Notes: generated by a model from the letters alone, not told the origin. A stretch of DNA of 64,000 bases from Erwinia_E haradaeae_G (GCF_900698955.1 NZ_LR217720.1:124001-188000), one strand, 5' to 3'. Counted from the stretch's first letter, positions 25,742 through 35,739 are shown. Translations and numbers: made by a program.

Positions 25742-27208
25742 TTATTTTTTTATATTGGGAAAATGCATTTCGCTATATTTGATAATGCGACTTTTAGTTT
25801 TGATTTTAAATCCAAACCAAATACATAGAAATAGTGGAATACCAATATAAGTTGCAGTGACCTCACACCAATCAAGATGCTCAAGATAAAATGCCTGGTA
25901 GTTTTGTCCCAGGGTGATAATTAAGCAGAGTATGAACGCAAAAATGGGCCCGATGGGAAAAAAAGGAGAATGATATGGAAGCTGAGTTAAATTAAAACCC
26001 TGTGCAAGATATCCTTTTCGAAAGCGGTAATGGCTTACGGCAATACCGAGCCAAGCAATAAAACCTGTGACTCCTGATGCGTTTAACAACCAAATATAGA
26101 CAATTTTTTTACTAAATATAAAAGTCAAAAAACATAGTCCTGCGACTAAAGTTGTTGCATACAGTGCAGAATAAGGAACACCTCTTGGCGATACTTTTCT
26201 AAAAATACGAGGTGCCTTACCATCGCTTGCTAGAGCATAAAGCATACGCGTGGCGGCGTATACACCTGAGTTCCCTGATGATAACACTGCTGTTAATATC
26301 ACAATATTCATTATCGCTGCTGCTGATATGAGACCTGCATGTTGAAAGACTAACGTAAATGGACTAACACTAATATCTTGCAGGTTGTTTCTGAGAAGAT
26401 CTGGATCAGTGTATGGAATTAGGATGCTAATGACTATGATGGCAAGCACATAAAATAATAAAATCCGCCAAAATATTTGACGAATCGCGCGTGGAATATT
26501 TTTTTGTGGGTCGATGGATTCACCAGCAGTAATACCAATCAGCTCAGTTCCTTGAAATGAAAAACCAACCATCATCGCAACGCGAATGATGGCGGGAAGA
26601 CCTCCTGGAAAAGGAGCGTCACCAATCGTCCAATTATACCATACTGAATGGTCAGAATGAAAAAACATATTCAGAATGAGAAGTGTACCAATCATTATAA
26701 AAATAATGATGGTTGATATTTTTACTAATGAAAACCAATACTCAGCTTCACTAAAACCTCTAACTGATATGTTGTTTACAAGGAATATTAACCCTAAAAA
26801 TATAGCGCTCCATATCCATCCCGGAATATCTGGAAACCACCAACCCATAATGATTTGAGCGGCAACAAGATCGACAGCTATAGTTACCGCCCAATTATAC
26901 CAATAATTCCATCCTAATGCAAAACCAAACCCTTCGTCAACATACTTAGAGCCATAGACAGCAAACGAACCGGAAACGGGCATAAAAGCGGCTAGCTCAC
27001 CTAAACTAGTCATTAGAAAATAGACCATTAGACCAATTAAGATATATGAGAGTAATGCACCTCCTGGTCCAGCTTGAGCAATAGTGGCACCAGAAGCGAC
27101 AAAAAGACCTGTTCCTATAGATCCACTAATAGCGATCATCATTAAATAACGAGTTTTAAGATTTCTTTTTAAACTATTTTCTTTTTTTTCTTTCATATCA
27201 TTATACAT
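25742..27208 (-). CDS. lysP: Lysine-specific permease
   Basis: An inner-membrane APC-family transporter that imports lysine with protons; in E. coli it also senses lysine for CadC. It has 488 residues (E. coli 489) and about 12 hydrophobic segments. The start of TM1 is SIGTGLFVASGATIAQAGPGG; GWNYWYNWAVTIAVDLVAAQ and GFSFQGTELIGITAGES are hallmark stretches of LysP. The C-terminus ends YSEMHFPNIKK, like the E. coli YSEMKFP ending. I kept the ATG at 27208 because it reproduces the E. coli N-terminal length; the ATG at 27196 is also possible. Neither has a clear ribosome binding site. Keeping a dedicated lysine importer suggests lysine comes from outside. Confidence 0.95.
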   Translation of the reverse strand: MYNDMKEKKENSLKRNLKTRYLMMIAISGSIGTGLFVASGATIAQAGPGGALLSYILIGLMVYFLMTSLGELAAFMPVSGSFAVYGSKYVDEGFGFALGWNYWYNWAVTIAVDLVAAQIIMGWWFPDIPGWIWSAIFLGLIFLVNNISVRGFSEAEYWFSLVKISTIIIFIMIGTLLILNMFFHSDHSVWYNWTIGDAPFPGGLPAIIRVAMMVGFSFQGTELIGITAGESIDPQKNIPRAIRQIFWRILLFYVLAIIVISILIPYTDPDLLRNNLQDISVSPFTLVFQHAGLISAAAIMNIVILTAVLSSGNSGVYAATRMLYALASDGKAPRIFRKVSPRGVPYSALYATTLVAGLCFLTFIFSKKIVYIWLLNASGVTGFIAWLGIAVSHYRFRKGYLAQGFNLTQLPYHSPFFPIGPIFAFILCLIITLGQNYQAFYLEHLDWCEVTATYIGIPLFLCIWFGFKIKTKSRIIKYSEMHFPNIKK

Positions 27209-28594
27209 ATAGATAATTTCAGCTGTTGGAAGGGGTAGAAGAATGATAGAAACTTATCATGAGTGCGGCGGCAATCATAGAATTCTATGTATTTTATAAT
27301 GCTAAAGAATGTTCAGTATGTACATATAGTTATGTACAATGATCTTTTTGTATTAAATCTTTAATCCATATAGTATAAGATGTATCTAGGCTCAAAATTG
27401 TTTTTATTAGATTTAAGATATTTATATTGATGGTTAATGTCATTTTTATTCTCCATTTTTTGTTAAGAGAATTTTTATATGGAATATATAAAAATGATAG
27501 GTGCATAAAAATCGTATACAGATAGTGATAGTGATCTATAGTAGACTACTTGGTAGCATGTATCTACGTAGAGAGGATATATAGATTTCATTTCCTCGGA
27601 GGTGTTAGTAGTATATTGTTGTAATATGATCTTTATAAAAACACGTAGGGATTATATGAATATTTTTCAAGAGCAAGGTATTTTCTGTATGTTCTAGTTT
27701 AGTAATTATATTATTACAATGAGAGAGGTTGATGCATCCATGGTAATTGATTTTTACAATAATCATTTATAAAAAGAATATGGAGCTCTATGATGGTGAT
27801 CAACGTTTTATATTACATGAGTTTTCATGGATGATTTATCCTTCTGGATTTATAATAATCTTAATGGATCTTTGTATTATTTTCAGATTACTTCCATCAT
27901 TTACATTCTATTATTTAACAGAAACCTTAACATCATATTACTCATGGCGATATTATGATGCATGTATGAGGTAGTGTGATATATGGTTACTGTTTTGATA
28001 TTTAAGTTAAGGATGCCGTTAATAAAGATATCGAATAATAATGATTGCAGAGTCTTGTTTTGCACCTTGTATGGTATGACATACGGTATATGTTCATTTT
28101 TTGATTACATTTTTGTGTGTTCATATTATGTAAATATATGAGTGATACTATTTATGTATATATCAAATAAGTTCATCAGAGATGATGAAATGTGATTAAC
28201 ATATCATAAACATGTTTTGTATCAACTCTCGCTTATGAATAAAAGCGTATTGTTTCCTCCAATATCAACAGTAGTGTATACATAGCAGATGATGGGCGCT
28301 TATCGTATGTACATACGGCGCTTTCAAGAGAGCGCGCATCCTATATTAGATTGCATTTTTTTGGTATAAAGCAAGACTGTATGTTTAGTATGTATTATGC
28401 TTATATGTTGTATGGTTATACCTAGAATTCGTATTTTTTTCTAAAAACCTGTTGAGTTTTGACAGTCTAGAAGCGTGCTGATTGCTACATATACATCCAT
28501 TAGAAAAATATTTTTACGCGTGATTAATAGGCACGGGGCTATAACCCCGTGCATTTATATAGTTGATGCAAATCATTTTGTGATAGGAAAATCA
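27209..28594. other. 1.4-kb spacer between lysP and porin genes
   Basis: Contains the porin-side GC-rich hairpin (28531-28552). A 75-codon plus-strand frame at 27747-27974 is hydrophobic and Tyr/Ile-rich with no recognised family; I do not call it a gene. The lysP promoter should lie just above 27208. Confidence 0.45.
28531..28552 (-). terminator. GC-rich hairpin downstream of the porin gene
   Basis: GCACGGGG and CCCCGTGC pair perfectly around a six-base loop, 42 bases past the porin stop on the minus strand. The eight GC-rich pairs stand out in this AT-rich sequence. No T-run follows on the minus strand, so it may end transcription weakly or protect the mRNA 3' end. Confidence 0.6.
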
Positions 28595-29698
28595 TTAGAA
28601 TTTATATATTAAACCCAGTCCTACAGTATTGTTCGTAGAAAATCCTGCGTTAGTAGTGAAGTTATTCTTTTTTACTAGATTTATTTTGTAATCAATATAA
28701 GTTACTAGATTGGTGTTGAAGTTATAGTAAGTAGCTAAGTCGATATACTTATATAAGTCTTGATTGTTAAAGTGAGTAATTTTTTTACCTATAGATTGTA
28801 TATACGCTAGAGAAGGGCGAAGTCCAAAGTCAAATTGATATTGTGCTACTGCTTCAAATTTCTTTTCTCTATCAACCATACCGTCATATGCTTTATCATC
28901 TACTTTATTTTTAATATAAGTATTATTTCGTGTTTCACCGTACATGGTGGCTAAATAAATATTGTTAGCATTATATTTAATTGCGGTCGACCATGTTTCA
29001 GCCGTGGTATTACCTTTTCCGAAATACGCATCTTTCTGATTGTTAGTGCGATCTGATCTTGTATACGCTGCAGATACTGCTACGCCAGTTGGCGTTTTGT
29101 AACTGAATGACCCTCCTAATCCATTTCCACTTTCTGCATTAATGTCTTTTTTTTCTGTTTGAGAGTGATTTTTCCCTTGGTATTGTAGTGCAAAATCAAG
29201 CCCATCAATTAAACCAAATAAGTTACTATTACGATAAGTGACTAGGTCATTAGATCGACCGATCAATCCATGGCCAGGGCGCGTATAATTGCCTCCTGAT
29301 GCTGGTATAGTATTTGTCCAGGCTAATGGGTCATAACCCACTCCATAATTTTTACCATAGTCAAAAGTGCCATAATTACTAAATTTTAAACCAGCAAATC
29401 CAATACTTGGTTGAGCGGTGTAGTCGTTCTCTGCATCAGATTTCTTATTTTGAATGCTATACTCTAACTGTCCATAACCTGTCAGAAGATCTCTGATCTG
29501 AGTTTCACCCCGAAAACCAACGCGGATGCGTGATTTCTCACCTTCATCCTGAAAATTGTTAGCCACCTGATGATTTAGATCCATTTTACCATATAAATTT
29601 AATGTATTACCATCTTTTTTATAGATCTCTGCAGCATGCACAGAACTGGTCCCCAGTAGAGCTGGGAGCATTAGTGCAATAATTTTGCGATGCATCAT
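28595..29698 (-). CDS. ompF: General outer-membrane porin, OmpF/OmpC type
   Basis: A trimeric 16-strand beta-barrel that lets small hydrophilic solutes cross the outer membrane. From the ATG at 29698 the product has 367 residues: a signal peptide MMHRKIIALMLPALLGTSSVHA, then the mature start AEIYKKDGNTLNLYGKMD. Porin landmarks follow: GETQIRDLLTGYGQLEY, FAGLKFSNYGTFDYGKNYG, YRNSNLFGLIDGLDFALQYQGKN, and the C-terminal VGLGLIYKF with the terminal Phe needed for BAM recognition. AAGGA lies seven bases before this start. OmpF is preferred over OmpC because asnS lies directly upstream, as in E. coli, but loops are too divergent to be sure. It is the only porin here. Confidence 0.9.
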   Translation of the reverse strand: MMHRKIIALMLPALLGTSSVHAAEIYKKDGNTLNLYGKMDLNHQVANNFQDEGEKSRIRVGFRGETQIRDLLTGYGQLEYSIQNKKSDAENDYTAQPSIGFAGLKFSNYGTFDYGKNYGVGYDPLAWTNTIPASGGNYTRPGHGLIGRSNDLVTYRNSNLFGLIDGLDFALQYQGKNHSQTEKKDINAESGNGLGGSFSYKTPTGVAVSAAYTRSDRTNNQKDAYFGKGNTTAETWSTAIKYNANNIYLATMYGETRNNTYIKNKVDDKAYDGMVDREKKFEAVAQYQFDFGLRPSLAYIQSIGKKITHFNNQDLYKYIDLATYYNFNTNLVTYIDYKINLVKKNNFTTNAGFSTNNTVGLGLIYKF

Positions 29699-30038
29699 TG
29701 TATGATCCTTATTGGATTGATTATCCGGAAAACTGCCACCTAAATATTGCGACACGAAATATTACATAAATTTTTAGAGAGTGTGATTCCTTTTCTGTAC
29801 AGACTTTATCACTTCTGAGGTGATTAATCTAGTCTGAAAAATAATACTCATCTTTTGATGACAGTCAACCTGTCTTGAGTATTATAGTCATGTGCAATGG
29901 TATAAAAAATAATAATTTTTGATTATGTATCATAATATTTTATATGTATTAGCTTATTTAAAATGGTATAAATAAGCATGATTGACGAATTTTATAGTAT
30001 ATTACGACATGTATCGTATGTAGTTGCGAAAACGCAAA
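29699..30038. other. Spacer between asnS and the porin gene
   Basis: About 340 bases, holding the porin promoter at 29841-29868 inside an inverted repeat (29841-29885), and a second, weaker dyad near 29808-29833 (GACTTTATCACTT with AGGTGATTAA). OmpR sites would be expected upstream of the promoter, but I cannot identify them. Confidence 0.5.
29841..29868 (-). promoter_or_regulatory. Candidate sigma-70 promoter of the porin gene
   Basis: On the minus strand, TTGACT (29868-29863), a 16-base spacer and TATTAT (29846-29841) form a near-consensus promoter. The start point would fall near 29834, giving a leader of roughly 135 bases before the porin ATG. An exact 10-bp inverted repeat, ATAATACTCA (29841-29850) and TGAGTATTAT (29876-29885), overlaps it. 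Confidence 0.55.
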
Positions 30039-31427
30039 CTAGAAAGAGACGTTACGTGCTGTTCGTGGAAAGGCAATAACATCTCTAATGTTCTTTACCC
30101 CTGTTACGTAAGAGATTAATCGTTCAAAACCTAGTCCAAATCCTGAATGCGGAACTGTACCATAACGACGTAGGTCACGATACCACCAATAATCGTTTAT
30201 AGACATACCCATTTCTACTAAACGCATATCTAATATATGTAGGCGTTCTTCTCTTTGGGACCCACCAATTATTTCCCCAATGCCAGGTGCTAAAATATCC
30301 ATAGCAGCAACAGTTTGACCATCATCGTTGAGACGCATATAAAATGCTTTTAGTTTTTTGGGGTAGTGTTTTATGATCACTGGTGCTTGAAAATATTGCT
30401 CAGTTAGATAGCGTTCATGCTCTGATGAAAGATCTAATCCCCATTGCACTTTTTGAGTGAAATTTTGTTTAGATGATATTAGGATATTAATTGCATCATC
30501 ATAATTTATTATTGTAAATGGAGTGATGAGGCAATGCTGCAAACGCATAATAGCATCTTTATTAATTCGTTCTGCAAAGAAATCCATGTCATCAGCGCGT
30601 TCACGAAGAACTGCCTGAAATACATATTTAAGCATGATTTCTGCAAGATTTGCAATATCTTCGAGGTTAGAAAATGCTACTTCTGGTTCCACCATCCAAA
30701 ACTCTGCTAGATGACGACTGGTATATGATTTTTCGGCACGGAAAGCGGGACCAAAAGTATAAATTTTTGAAATAGCACTAGCGTAAGCCTCGCCATTTAA
30801 CTGACCAGAAACAGTTAAAAATGCTTCTGTTCCAAAAAAGTCTGTGTCGTAATTGATGTTTTCTTTGTTTGTACGAGGTAGGTTTTCCATATCTAAAGTA
30901 GAGATACGGAACATGTCACCCGCACCTTCAGTATTTGATGCGGTAATTAGTGGTGTGGCGACCCAGAAAAAGCCTTGCTCATGAAAAAAACGGTGTAGAG
31001 CTTGCGCTAAGCAATGACGTACACGCGCTACTGCTCCAATTATATTAGTGCGTGGCCGTAGATGAGCTACTTCACGTAGATATTCAAGACTATGCTTTTT
31101 AGCGGCTATGGGATAGCTATCTGGATCATCTACCCAACCGATTACCTTAATATTAGTTGCTTGTAACTCCAAGACTTGCCCTGTCCCTGGTGATTTTACC
31201 ACCTTTCCTGTTACGACTAATGAGCAGCCTGTTGTGAGACGTAATACATCAGATTGCTCATGTTTTACGATAACTTGAATAGAGTCAAAGCAAGAGCCAT
31301 CATATACAGTTACAAATGAAATACCAGATTTCGAATCTCTACGAGTACGAACCCAGCCACATATAGTAACTATGTTGTTTATAGTCACTCGTCCTTGTAG
31401 GATATCGGTTATAGGAATACAAGTCAT
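30039..31427 (-). CDS. asnS: Asparaginyl-tRNA synthetase
   Basis: A class IIb aminoacyl-tRNA synthetase that charges tRNA-Asn. It has 462 residues (E. coli 466). An N-terminal OB-fold anticodon-binding domain covers about 1-100, with VTICGWVRTRRDSKSG. The class II core has FRAEKSYTSRHLAEFWMVEPE (motif 2 region) and SGFGLGFERLISYVTG (motif 3, GxGxER). A good AGGAGG site precedes the ATG at 31427. The porin gene lies just downstream in the same direction, the E. coli asnS-ompF arrangement; aspC, which follows ompF in E. coli, is here 8 kb away. Confidence 0.97.
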   Translation of the reverse strand: MTCIPITDILQGRVTINNIVTICGWVRTRRDSKSGISFVTVYDGSCFDSIQVIVKHEQSDVLRLTTGCSLVVTGKVVKSPGTGQVLELQATNIKVIGWVDDPDSYPIAAKKHSLEYLREVAHLRPRTNIIGAVARVRHCLAQALHRFFHEQGFFWVATPLITASNTEGAGDMFRISTLDMENLPRTNKENINYDTDFFGTEAFLTVSGQLNGEAYASAISKIYTFGPAFRAEKSYTSRHLAEFWMVEPEVAFSNLEDIANLAEIMLKYVFQAVLRERADDMDFFAERINKDAIMRLQHCLITPFTIINYDDAINILISSKQNFTQKVQWGLDLSSEHERYLTEQYFQAPVIIKHYPKKLKAFYMRLNDDGQTVAAMDILAPGIGEIIGGSQREERLHILDMRLVEMGMSINDYWWYRDLRRYGTVPHSGFGLGFERLISYVTGVKNIRDVIAFPRTARNVSF

Positions 31428-32315
31428 ACAATCCTCCTGGAATTAAGCGTCGCATGTGTAAGAATATTCGGTGTTATTGCATCTCTAATATTTTACTATT
31501 GGTTAGCGCGCTGTATTACTTAATGATTAGATGTGAAAACGGATCAGGTGGAGGCATCATAGATAGCGCTATCATAGATACTATAGTAATTTAATGCAAA
31601 AGGTGATGTGATCATGGATACTTGTAAGATGCATAAGAGCATCACGGAAAGTCTATCACTATATATAATAGCAATGCATTTGTGTGTATTTTAAATAAAA
31701 ATTTTTAGTATGTGTTGTCGTACTATATCTATATATTTGCGGATATTAGAGCATTGATATATGTTATATATCAATTACCTAGTGAGACTACGATGACGCG
31801 ATAAGGTTATCTGAAATAGTCACATTACTCGGCTTGGGTCAAATATGGTTAGACATAGTGTCAATTATGTGGATTTTCGTCTATCAGGGATAATAAAGAC
31901 AATTCTAGAAGATACTGAGCATCTTAATATTGCATATTTTAGACTGAAGTGACTATATTAGATCATTTATGGAAGCATTAGATGTGATTAAGAGCGTGTA
32001 TTTTCATATATTTCAAATGGCATTTTATTTATAGTATTCGTATATGGACTCCGCATTTTTAATATTATGAAATCTGTACTACTTGTTGCCGATGACTAAG
32101 CAGTCACACAAGATCCATTGCCATTTTATTGTATATCTTTATTCTAATATTAGAATCGATGCGATGCGATGCGTAATTAATAATACTAGTCCCAGTTTGT
32201 TATCTGTGTAGACGTAGTAAAATGTATGGGATGCTTACATGATGAACCGGTTGATATTCCTTAGAATGCTTACTCTATAGATCGATACTTCTAATATATG
32301 ATCATATCAAGTTAT
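31428..32315. other. Spacer between asnS and rlmB
   Basis: About 890 bases without a gene. It holds a 12-bp palindrome GATAGCGCTATC (31562-31573), a 16-bp perfect palindrome (32141-32156) and a short tandem GCGAT repeat (32157-32173). The asnS promoter must lie near 31430-31550. Confidence 0.45.
32141..32173. repeat. 16-bp perfect palindrome followed by tandem GCGAT units
   Basis: ATTCTAATATTAGAAT at 32141-32156 equals its own reverse complement. Directly after it, CGATGCGATGCGATGCG (32157-32173) is a little over three copies of a five-base unit. No gene overlaps; the nearest is the 3' end of rlmB, 143 bases away. Confidence 0.6.
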
Positions 32316-33062
32316 TTACTTTATTTGTGTTAAGATGCGTTGTCTCATGGCTTCATAGAGACAGATACCTGTTGCCACTGAGACATTAAGTGAAGAAACA
32401 CTTCCATACATGGGAATCCGGATGATTTCATTACAGTGTTCATATGTTAAACGCCTTATGCCTTTATCTTCTGCACCCATCACTAACGCGATAGGTCCTT
32501 GCATATTGCTTTGATAAAGAGTGTGATTAGCTTTCTCGGTGGTTCCAATAATCCAGATATTGTGTTTTTTTAATATGCGTATTGTTCGTGCTAAATTAGT
32601 AACATAAATCAGCGGTATATGTTCAGCTGAACCACTAGCAACTTTTATTACTGTGGAATTTAATTTTGCGGAATGGTTTTTGGGTAAAAGAATAACATCG
32701 GCTCCTGCAGCATATGCGCTACGTATACAAGCACCCAGATTATGTGGATCAGTGATTCCATCTAAGATTAATAAAAATGGATTTGGGAGTTTAGATAATA
32801 GTATAAGCAGGTCATCTTCTTGGAATTGTCGTATCGGTGTTGTATAGGCTATAATTCCCTGATGCACAGCGCCTTCTGATTGATGATCTAGCGTTTTTCT
32901 GTGCGCGAGATTAATGCTTATTTTATTTTTTTTGATTAATTGTAGTAGATGCTGTAAACGGATGTTGTGATATCCTTTAAGAACTAAGACTGTTTTAATC
33001 CGTTGTGGAGAGTTTTCCAGTATATTTTGTATCGGGTGAATTCCAAAAACTATTTGACTCAT
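32316..33062 (-). CDS. rlmB: 23S rRNA (guanosine(2251)-2'-O)-methyltransferase
   Basis: A SpoU/TrmH-family (SPOUT) enzyme that methylates the ribose of G2251 in the peptidyltransferase region. It has 248 residues (E. coli 243). An N-terminal substrate-binding domain starts QIVFGIHPIQNILE. The SPOUT knot shows LILDGITDPHNLGACIRSAYAAG (motif 1), LVMGAEDKGIRRL (motif 2) and IPMYGSVSSLNVSVATGICLYE (motif 3). It follows rnr in the same direction, as in the E. coli purA-nsrR-rnr-rlmB cluster, but with a 385-base gap that may hold its own promoter. Confidence 0.95.
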   Translation of the reverse strand: MSQIVFGIHPIQNILENSPQRIKTVLVLKGYHNIRLQHLLQLIKKNKISINLAHRKTLDHQSEGAVHQGIIAYTTPIRQFQEDDLLILLSKLPNPFLLILDGITDPHNLGACIRSAYAAGADVILLPKNHSAKLNSTVIKVASGSAEHIPLIYVTNLARTIRILKKHNIWIIGTTEKANHTLYQSNMQGPIALVMGAEDKGIRRLTYEHCNEIIRIPMYGSVSSLNVSVATGICLYEAMRQRILTQIK

Positions 33063-33447
33063 TTTTGAATGCTTACAGTGATGGTAATGTGTCGATCTTT
33101 AAGTTATAAGATCAATAATAAGAAATAGCGTATCGTGCATACTTTGTGTCTCTTTGCAGAGAGAGATTGTGTTGCCAATATTCTTATACCACATATATAC
33201 GCAATTTGTATTAGTAAATACCTAACTTTTAGCGATAGGCGATTGGATTTTTTATTGCTATACATGCATAATGTTCAGATGTGATCTATGCAATGCTATT
33301 ATTTCTGTCTTTTCTGGTAAAAAGGTAAGGGAATAGTGGTCATGTTATGTTTATCATCCTTGCCGGAATATTGTTCTGTATTTCTCTTGAATTTGAGTGT
33401 ATTTTCTACAGTTTTGATTGATTCAGAAGTTATTTTTTCTGTATTTC
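33063..33447. other. Spacer between rnr and rlmB
   Basis: 385 bases. The part next to rnr (about 33300-33447) may be the decayed end of the long basic tail found in E. coli RNase R, but the reading is not convincing. Nothing else seen. Confidence 0.4.
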
Positions 33448-35739
33448 CTATTGATTCACAGAATGTTTTTTGGATCTACGATTTTTAATGATTGTTTTTT
33501 TATGATGTTTTTTTAAGCTTTTTGGTAAATACTCCGGTAATATTTTATCTGTACTTAGTGTTAAAGTGATCCTGCGTTCCTCTATGTGGACGCTATCTAA
33601 ACGTACTTGTACTATATCTCCCAGACGATAAATGGGGCTTCCTCCTGGTTCTCCGATTAAACGTTGTCCCACGGAATCAAATCGGTACTGGCGATTATCA
33701 AGTGTAGATATATGTACTAGTCCATCAATAAAAAGGTCATTCAGCCGTACAAAGAAACCAAAATTAGCGACACTCGAGATAACACCACTAAAGATTGAGC
33801 CCACCTGATCTTGCATAAAGTCACATTTTAACCAATCAGTGACATCACGTGTAGCTTCATCAGCACGACGTTCTGTCATAGAGCAATGTTGACCAAATTG
33901 TAACATTTGCGATATTGTATAGTGATACCCTCCGGTTGTTATGGAATGCTTTTGTAAGTCTTTTGGGTCTTTTTCTTTTGCCAATAGGTACTTAATGGTA
34001 CGGTGTAAAAGAAGGTCAGGATAGCGACGGATAGGGGAGGTGAAGTGTGTATACGATGCTAATGCTAACCCAAAGTGTCCGCGATTTTCTGAATCATAGA
34101 CTGCTTGTTTCATAGAACGTAATAGCATAGTTTGTATCATGTCATGATCTGGGCGCCCACTAATTTGTTTGAGCAATTCTGAGTAATCTAAGGGGCGTGG
34201 TTGATCTCCACCTAGTAGTGTTAACCCTAATTCATGGAGAACTGAGCGCAAACTTTTAACGTTATCGTCTATCGGTTGGTCGTGATCACGAAATAATACT
34301 GGTTCACTATGTTTTTCAACATATCGTGCTGCTGCAATATTAGCCAGGATCATGCATTCTTCTATAATCTTATGTGCATCGTTGCGTACCATTTTTTCAA
34401 CTCGCTCAATGCGCTGATGCGCATTAAAAATAAATTTTGCTTCTGCAGTATCGAACATAATGCCTCCGCGTGTTTCACGAGATTTCTCTAACGCTAAATA
34501 CATACAGTGCAGCTCATCTAAATGTTTTACTAACGGCGCATGATTTTTTCTTGATTCTTTGTTGCCATGTATAATGTTCCATGCTGTATTATAAGTCAGT
34601 TGTGCAGCAGAGTTTATGACAGCTTCGTAATGCTTATAGCTCACTAATTCTCCATCTGCAGAAATGTTCATTTCACACGCTACGCATAGACGGTCCACTT
34701 TTGAGTTTAGTGAACATAGTGTAGTAGATAATACCTCCGGAAGCATAGGCACTACTTTTGATGGAAAATATACAGAAGTTCCGCGATGAAGCGCTTCATC
34801 GTCTATAATAGTACCGGGTCGAACGTAATAACTTACGTCAGCAATAGCAACCCATAAACGCCATCCTCCACCTTTCCTGTGTGCGCAAAATACTGCATCA
34901 TCGAGGTCACAAGCATCCTCTCCGTCAATAGTGACAAATGGCAAATTTCGTAGATCAATGCGATCATTTTTAGCATGTTCAGGAACTTCTGAATGTAATA
35001 ATGCATTTGTTTTTTCTATCTCTGGTGACCATAGATAAGGAATGTCATGGGTGCGCAATGCGATATTAACTGCCATGGCAGTGTCCACGCTGTTGCCAAG
35101 CACTTCAATGATTTTACCTTGAGCTTGATTGCGATATGTCGGACGTTGTGTGAGCTCTACTACCACTATGTAACCTAGGTATTTGCTGAGAACGTTGGTA
35201 TCACGAATTAGAATCTCAAATCTCAAACGATTGTCATCTGGAATCACATAATCGCCTTGAGTATTGTTACAGTATCGCCCTACAATATGTGTATTCCGTG
35301 GTTGAATCACACGAATCACACATGCTTCTCGACGCCCTTTACGATCTGCATCCATGCCTTGTGCAAGTACGATATCTCCATGTAAGCATAGTTGCATCTG
35401 TGCTGCAGAAAGATAGAAGTCGTTTTTTTTACCTTCTACGCGCAAGAAGCCAAAACCATCGCGATGCCCAAGCACCTTTCCTTGTAATAGATTACATTGT
35501 TCCGGTATCAAATAACCTTTGCGACGAGTAAAAATTAGCTGTCCATCGCGTTCCATAGCTCTTAAGCGTCGTTTGAATGCTTCTAGATTTTTTTTGCCAT
35601 GAATCACCAATGCTTGTGCTAGCTCATCACGACGCATTGGTTGTTTTCTTTTTTCTATGAAAGTAAGTATGCATTCCCGGCTAGGAATTGGATTATCGTA
35701 TTTTTTAGCTTCGCGTTCGTGAAATAGGTCGTGTAACAT
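33448..35739 (-). CDS. rnr: Ribonuclease R
   Basis: A processive 3'-to-5' exoribonuclease of the RNB family that degrades structured RNA and acts in rRNA quality control. It has 763 residues from the ATG at 35739 (GGAG eight bases upstream); a TTG three bases earlier is possible. An N-terminal helix-turn-helix (RDELAQALVIHGKKNLEAFKR) and cold-shock domains precede the RNB core with the catalytic acidic cluster DGEDACDLDDAVFC, then an S1 domain (VGSIFSGVISSVANFGFFVRL). The acidic residues are kept, but Arg-Asp-Phe of E. coli reads Cys-Asp-Leu. The long Lys-rich tail of the 813-residue E. coli protein is cut to a short basic end. Confidence 0.95.
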   Translation of the reverse strand: MLHDLFHEREAKKYDNPIPSRECILTFIEKRKQPMRRDELAQALVIHGKKNLEAFKRRLRAMERDGQLIFTRRKGYLIPEQCNLLQGKVLGHRDGFGFLRVEGKKNDFYLSAAQMQLCLHGDIVLAQGMDADRKGRREACVIRVIQPRNTHIVGRYCNNTQGDYVIPDDNRLRFEILIRDTNVLSKYLGYIVVVELTQRPTYRNQAQGKIIEVLGNSVDTAMAVNIALRTHDIPYLWSPEIEKTNALLHSEVPEHAKNDRIDLRNLPFVTIDGEDACDLDDAVFCAHRKGGGWRLWVAIADVSYYVRPGTIIDDEALHRGTSVYFPSKVVPMLPEVLSTTLCSLNSKVDRLCVACEMNISADGELVSYKHYEAVINSAAQLTYNTAWNIIHGNKESRKNHAPLVKHLDELHCMYLALEKSRETRGGIMFDTAEAKFIFNAHQRIERVEKMVRNDAHKIIEECMILANIAAARYVEKHSEPVLFRDHDQPIDDNVKSLRSVLHELGLTLLGGDQPRPLDYSELLKQISGRPDHDMIQTMLLRSMKQAVYDSENRGHFGLALASYTHFTSPIRRYPDLLLHRTIKYLLAKEKDPKDLQKHSITTGGYHYTISQMLQFGQHCSMTERRADEATRDVTDWLKCDFMQDQVGSIFSGVISSVANFGFFVRLNDLFIDGLVHISTLDNRQYRFDSVGQRLIGEPGGSPIYRLGDIVQVRLDSVHIEERRITLTLSTDKILPEYLPKSLKKHHKKTIIKNRRSKKHSVNQ

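Noticed and set aside
27747..27974. 75-codon plus-strand frame in the lysP-porin spacer
   Set aside because: Hydrophobic, Ile/Tyr-rich, no recognisable motif, weak ribosome binding site; likely a chance frame in AT-rich DNA.
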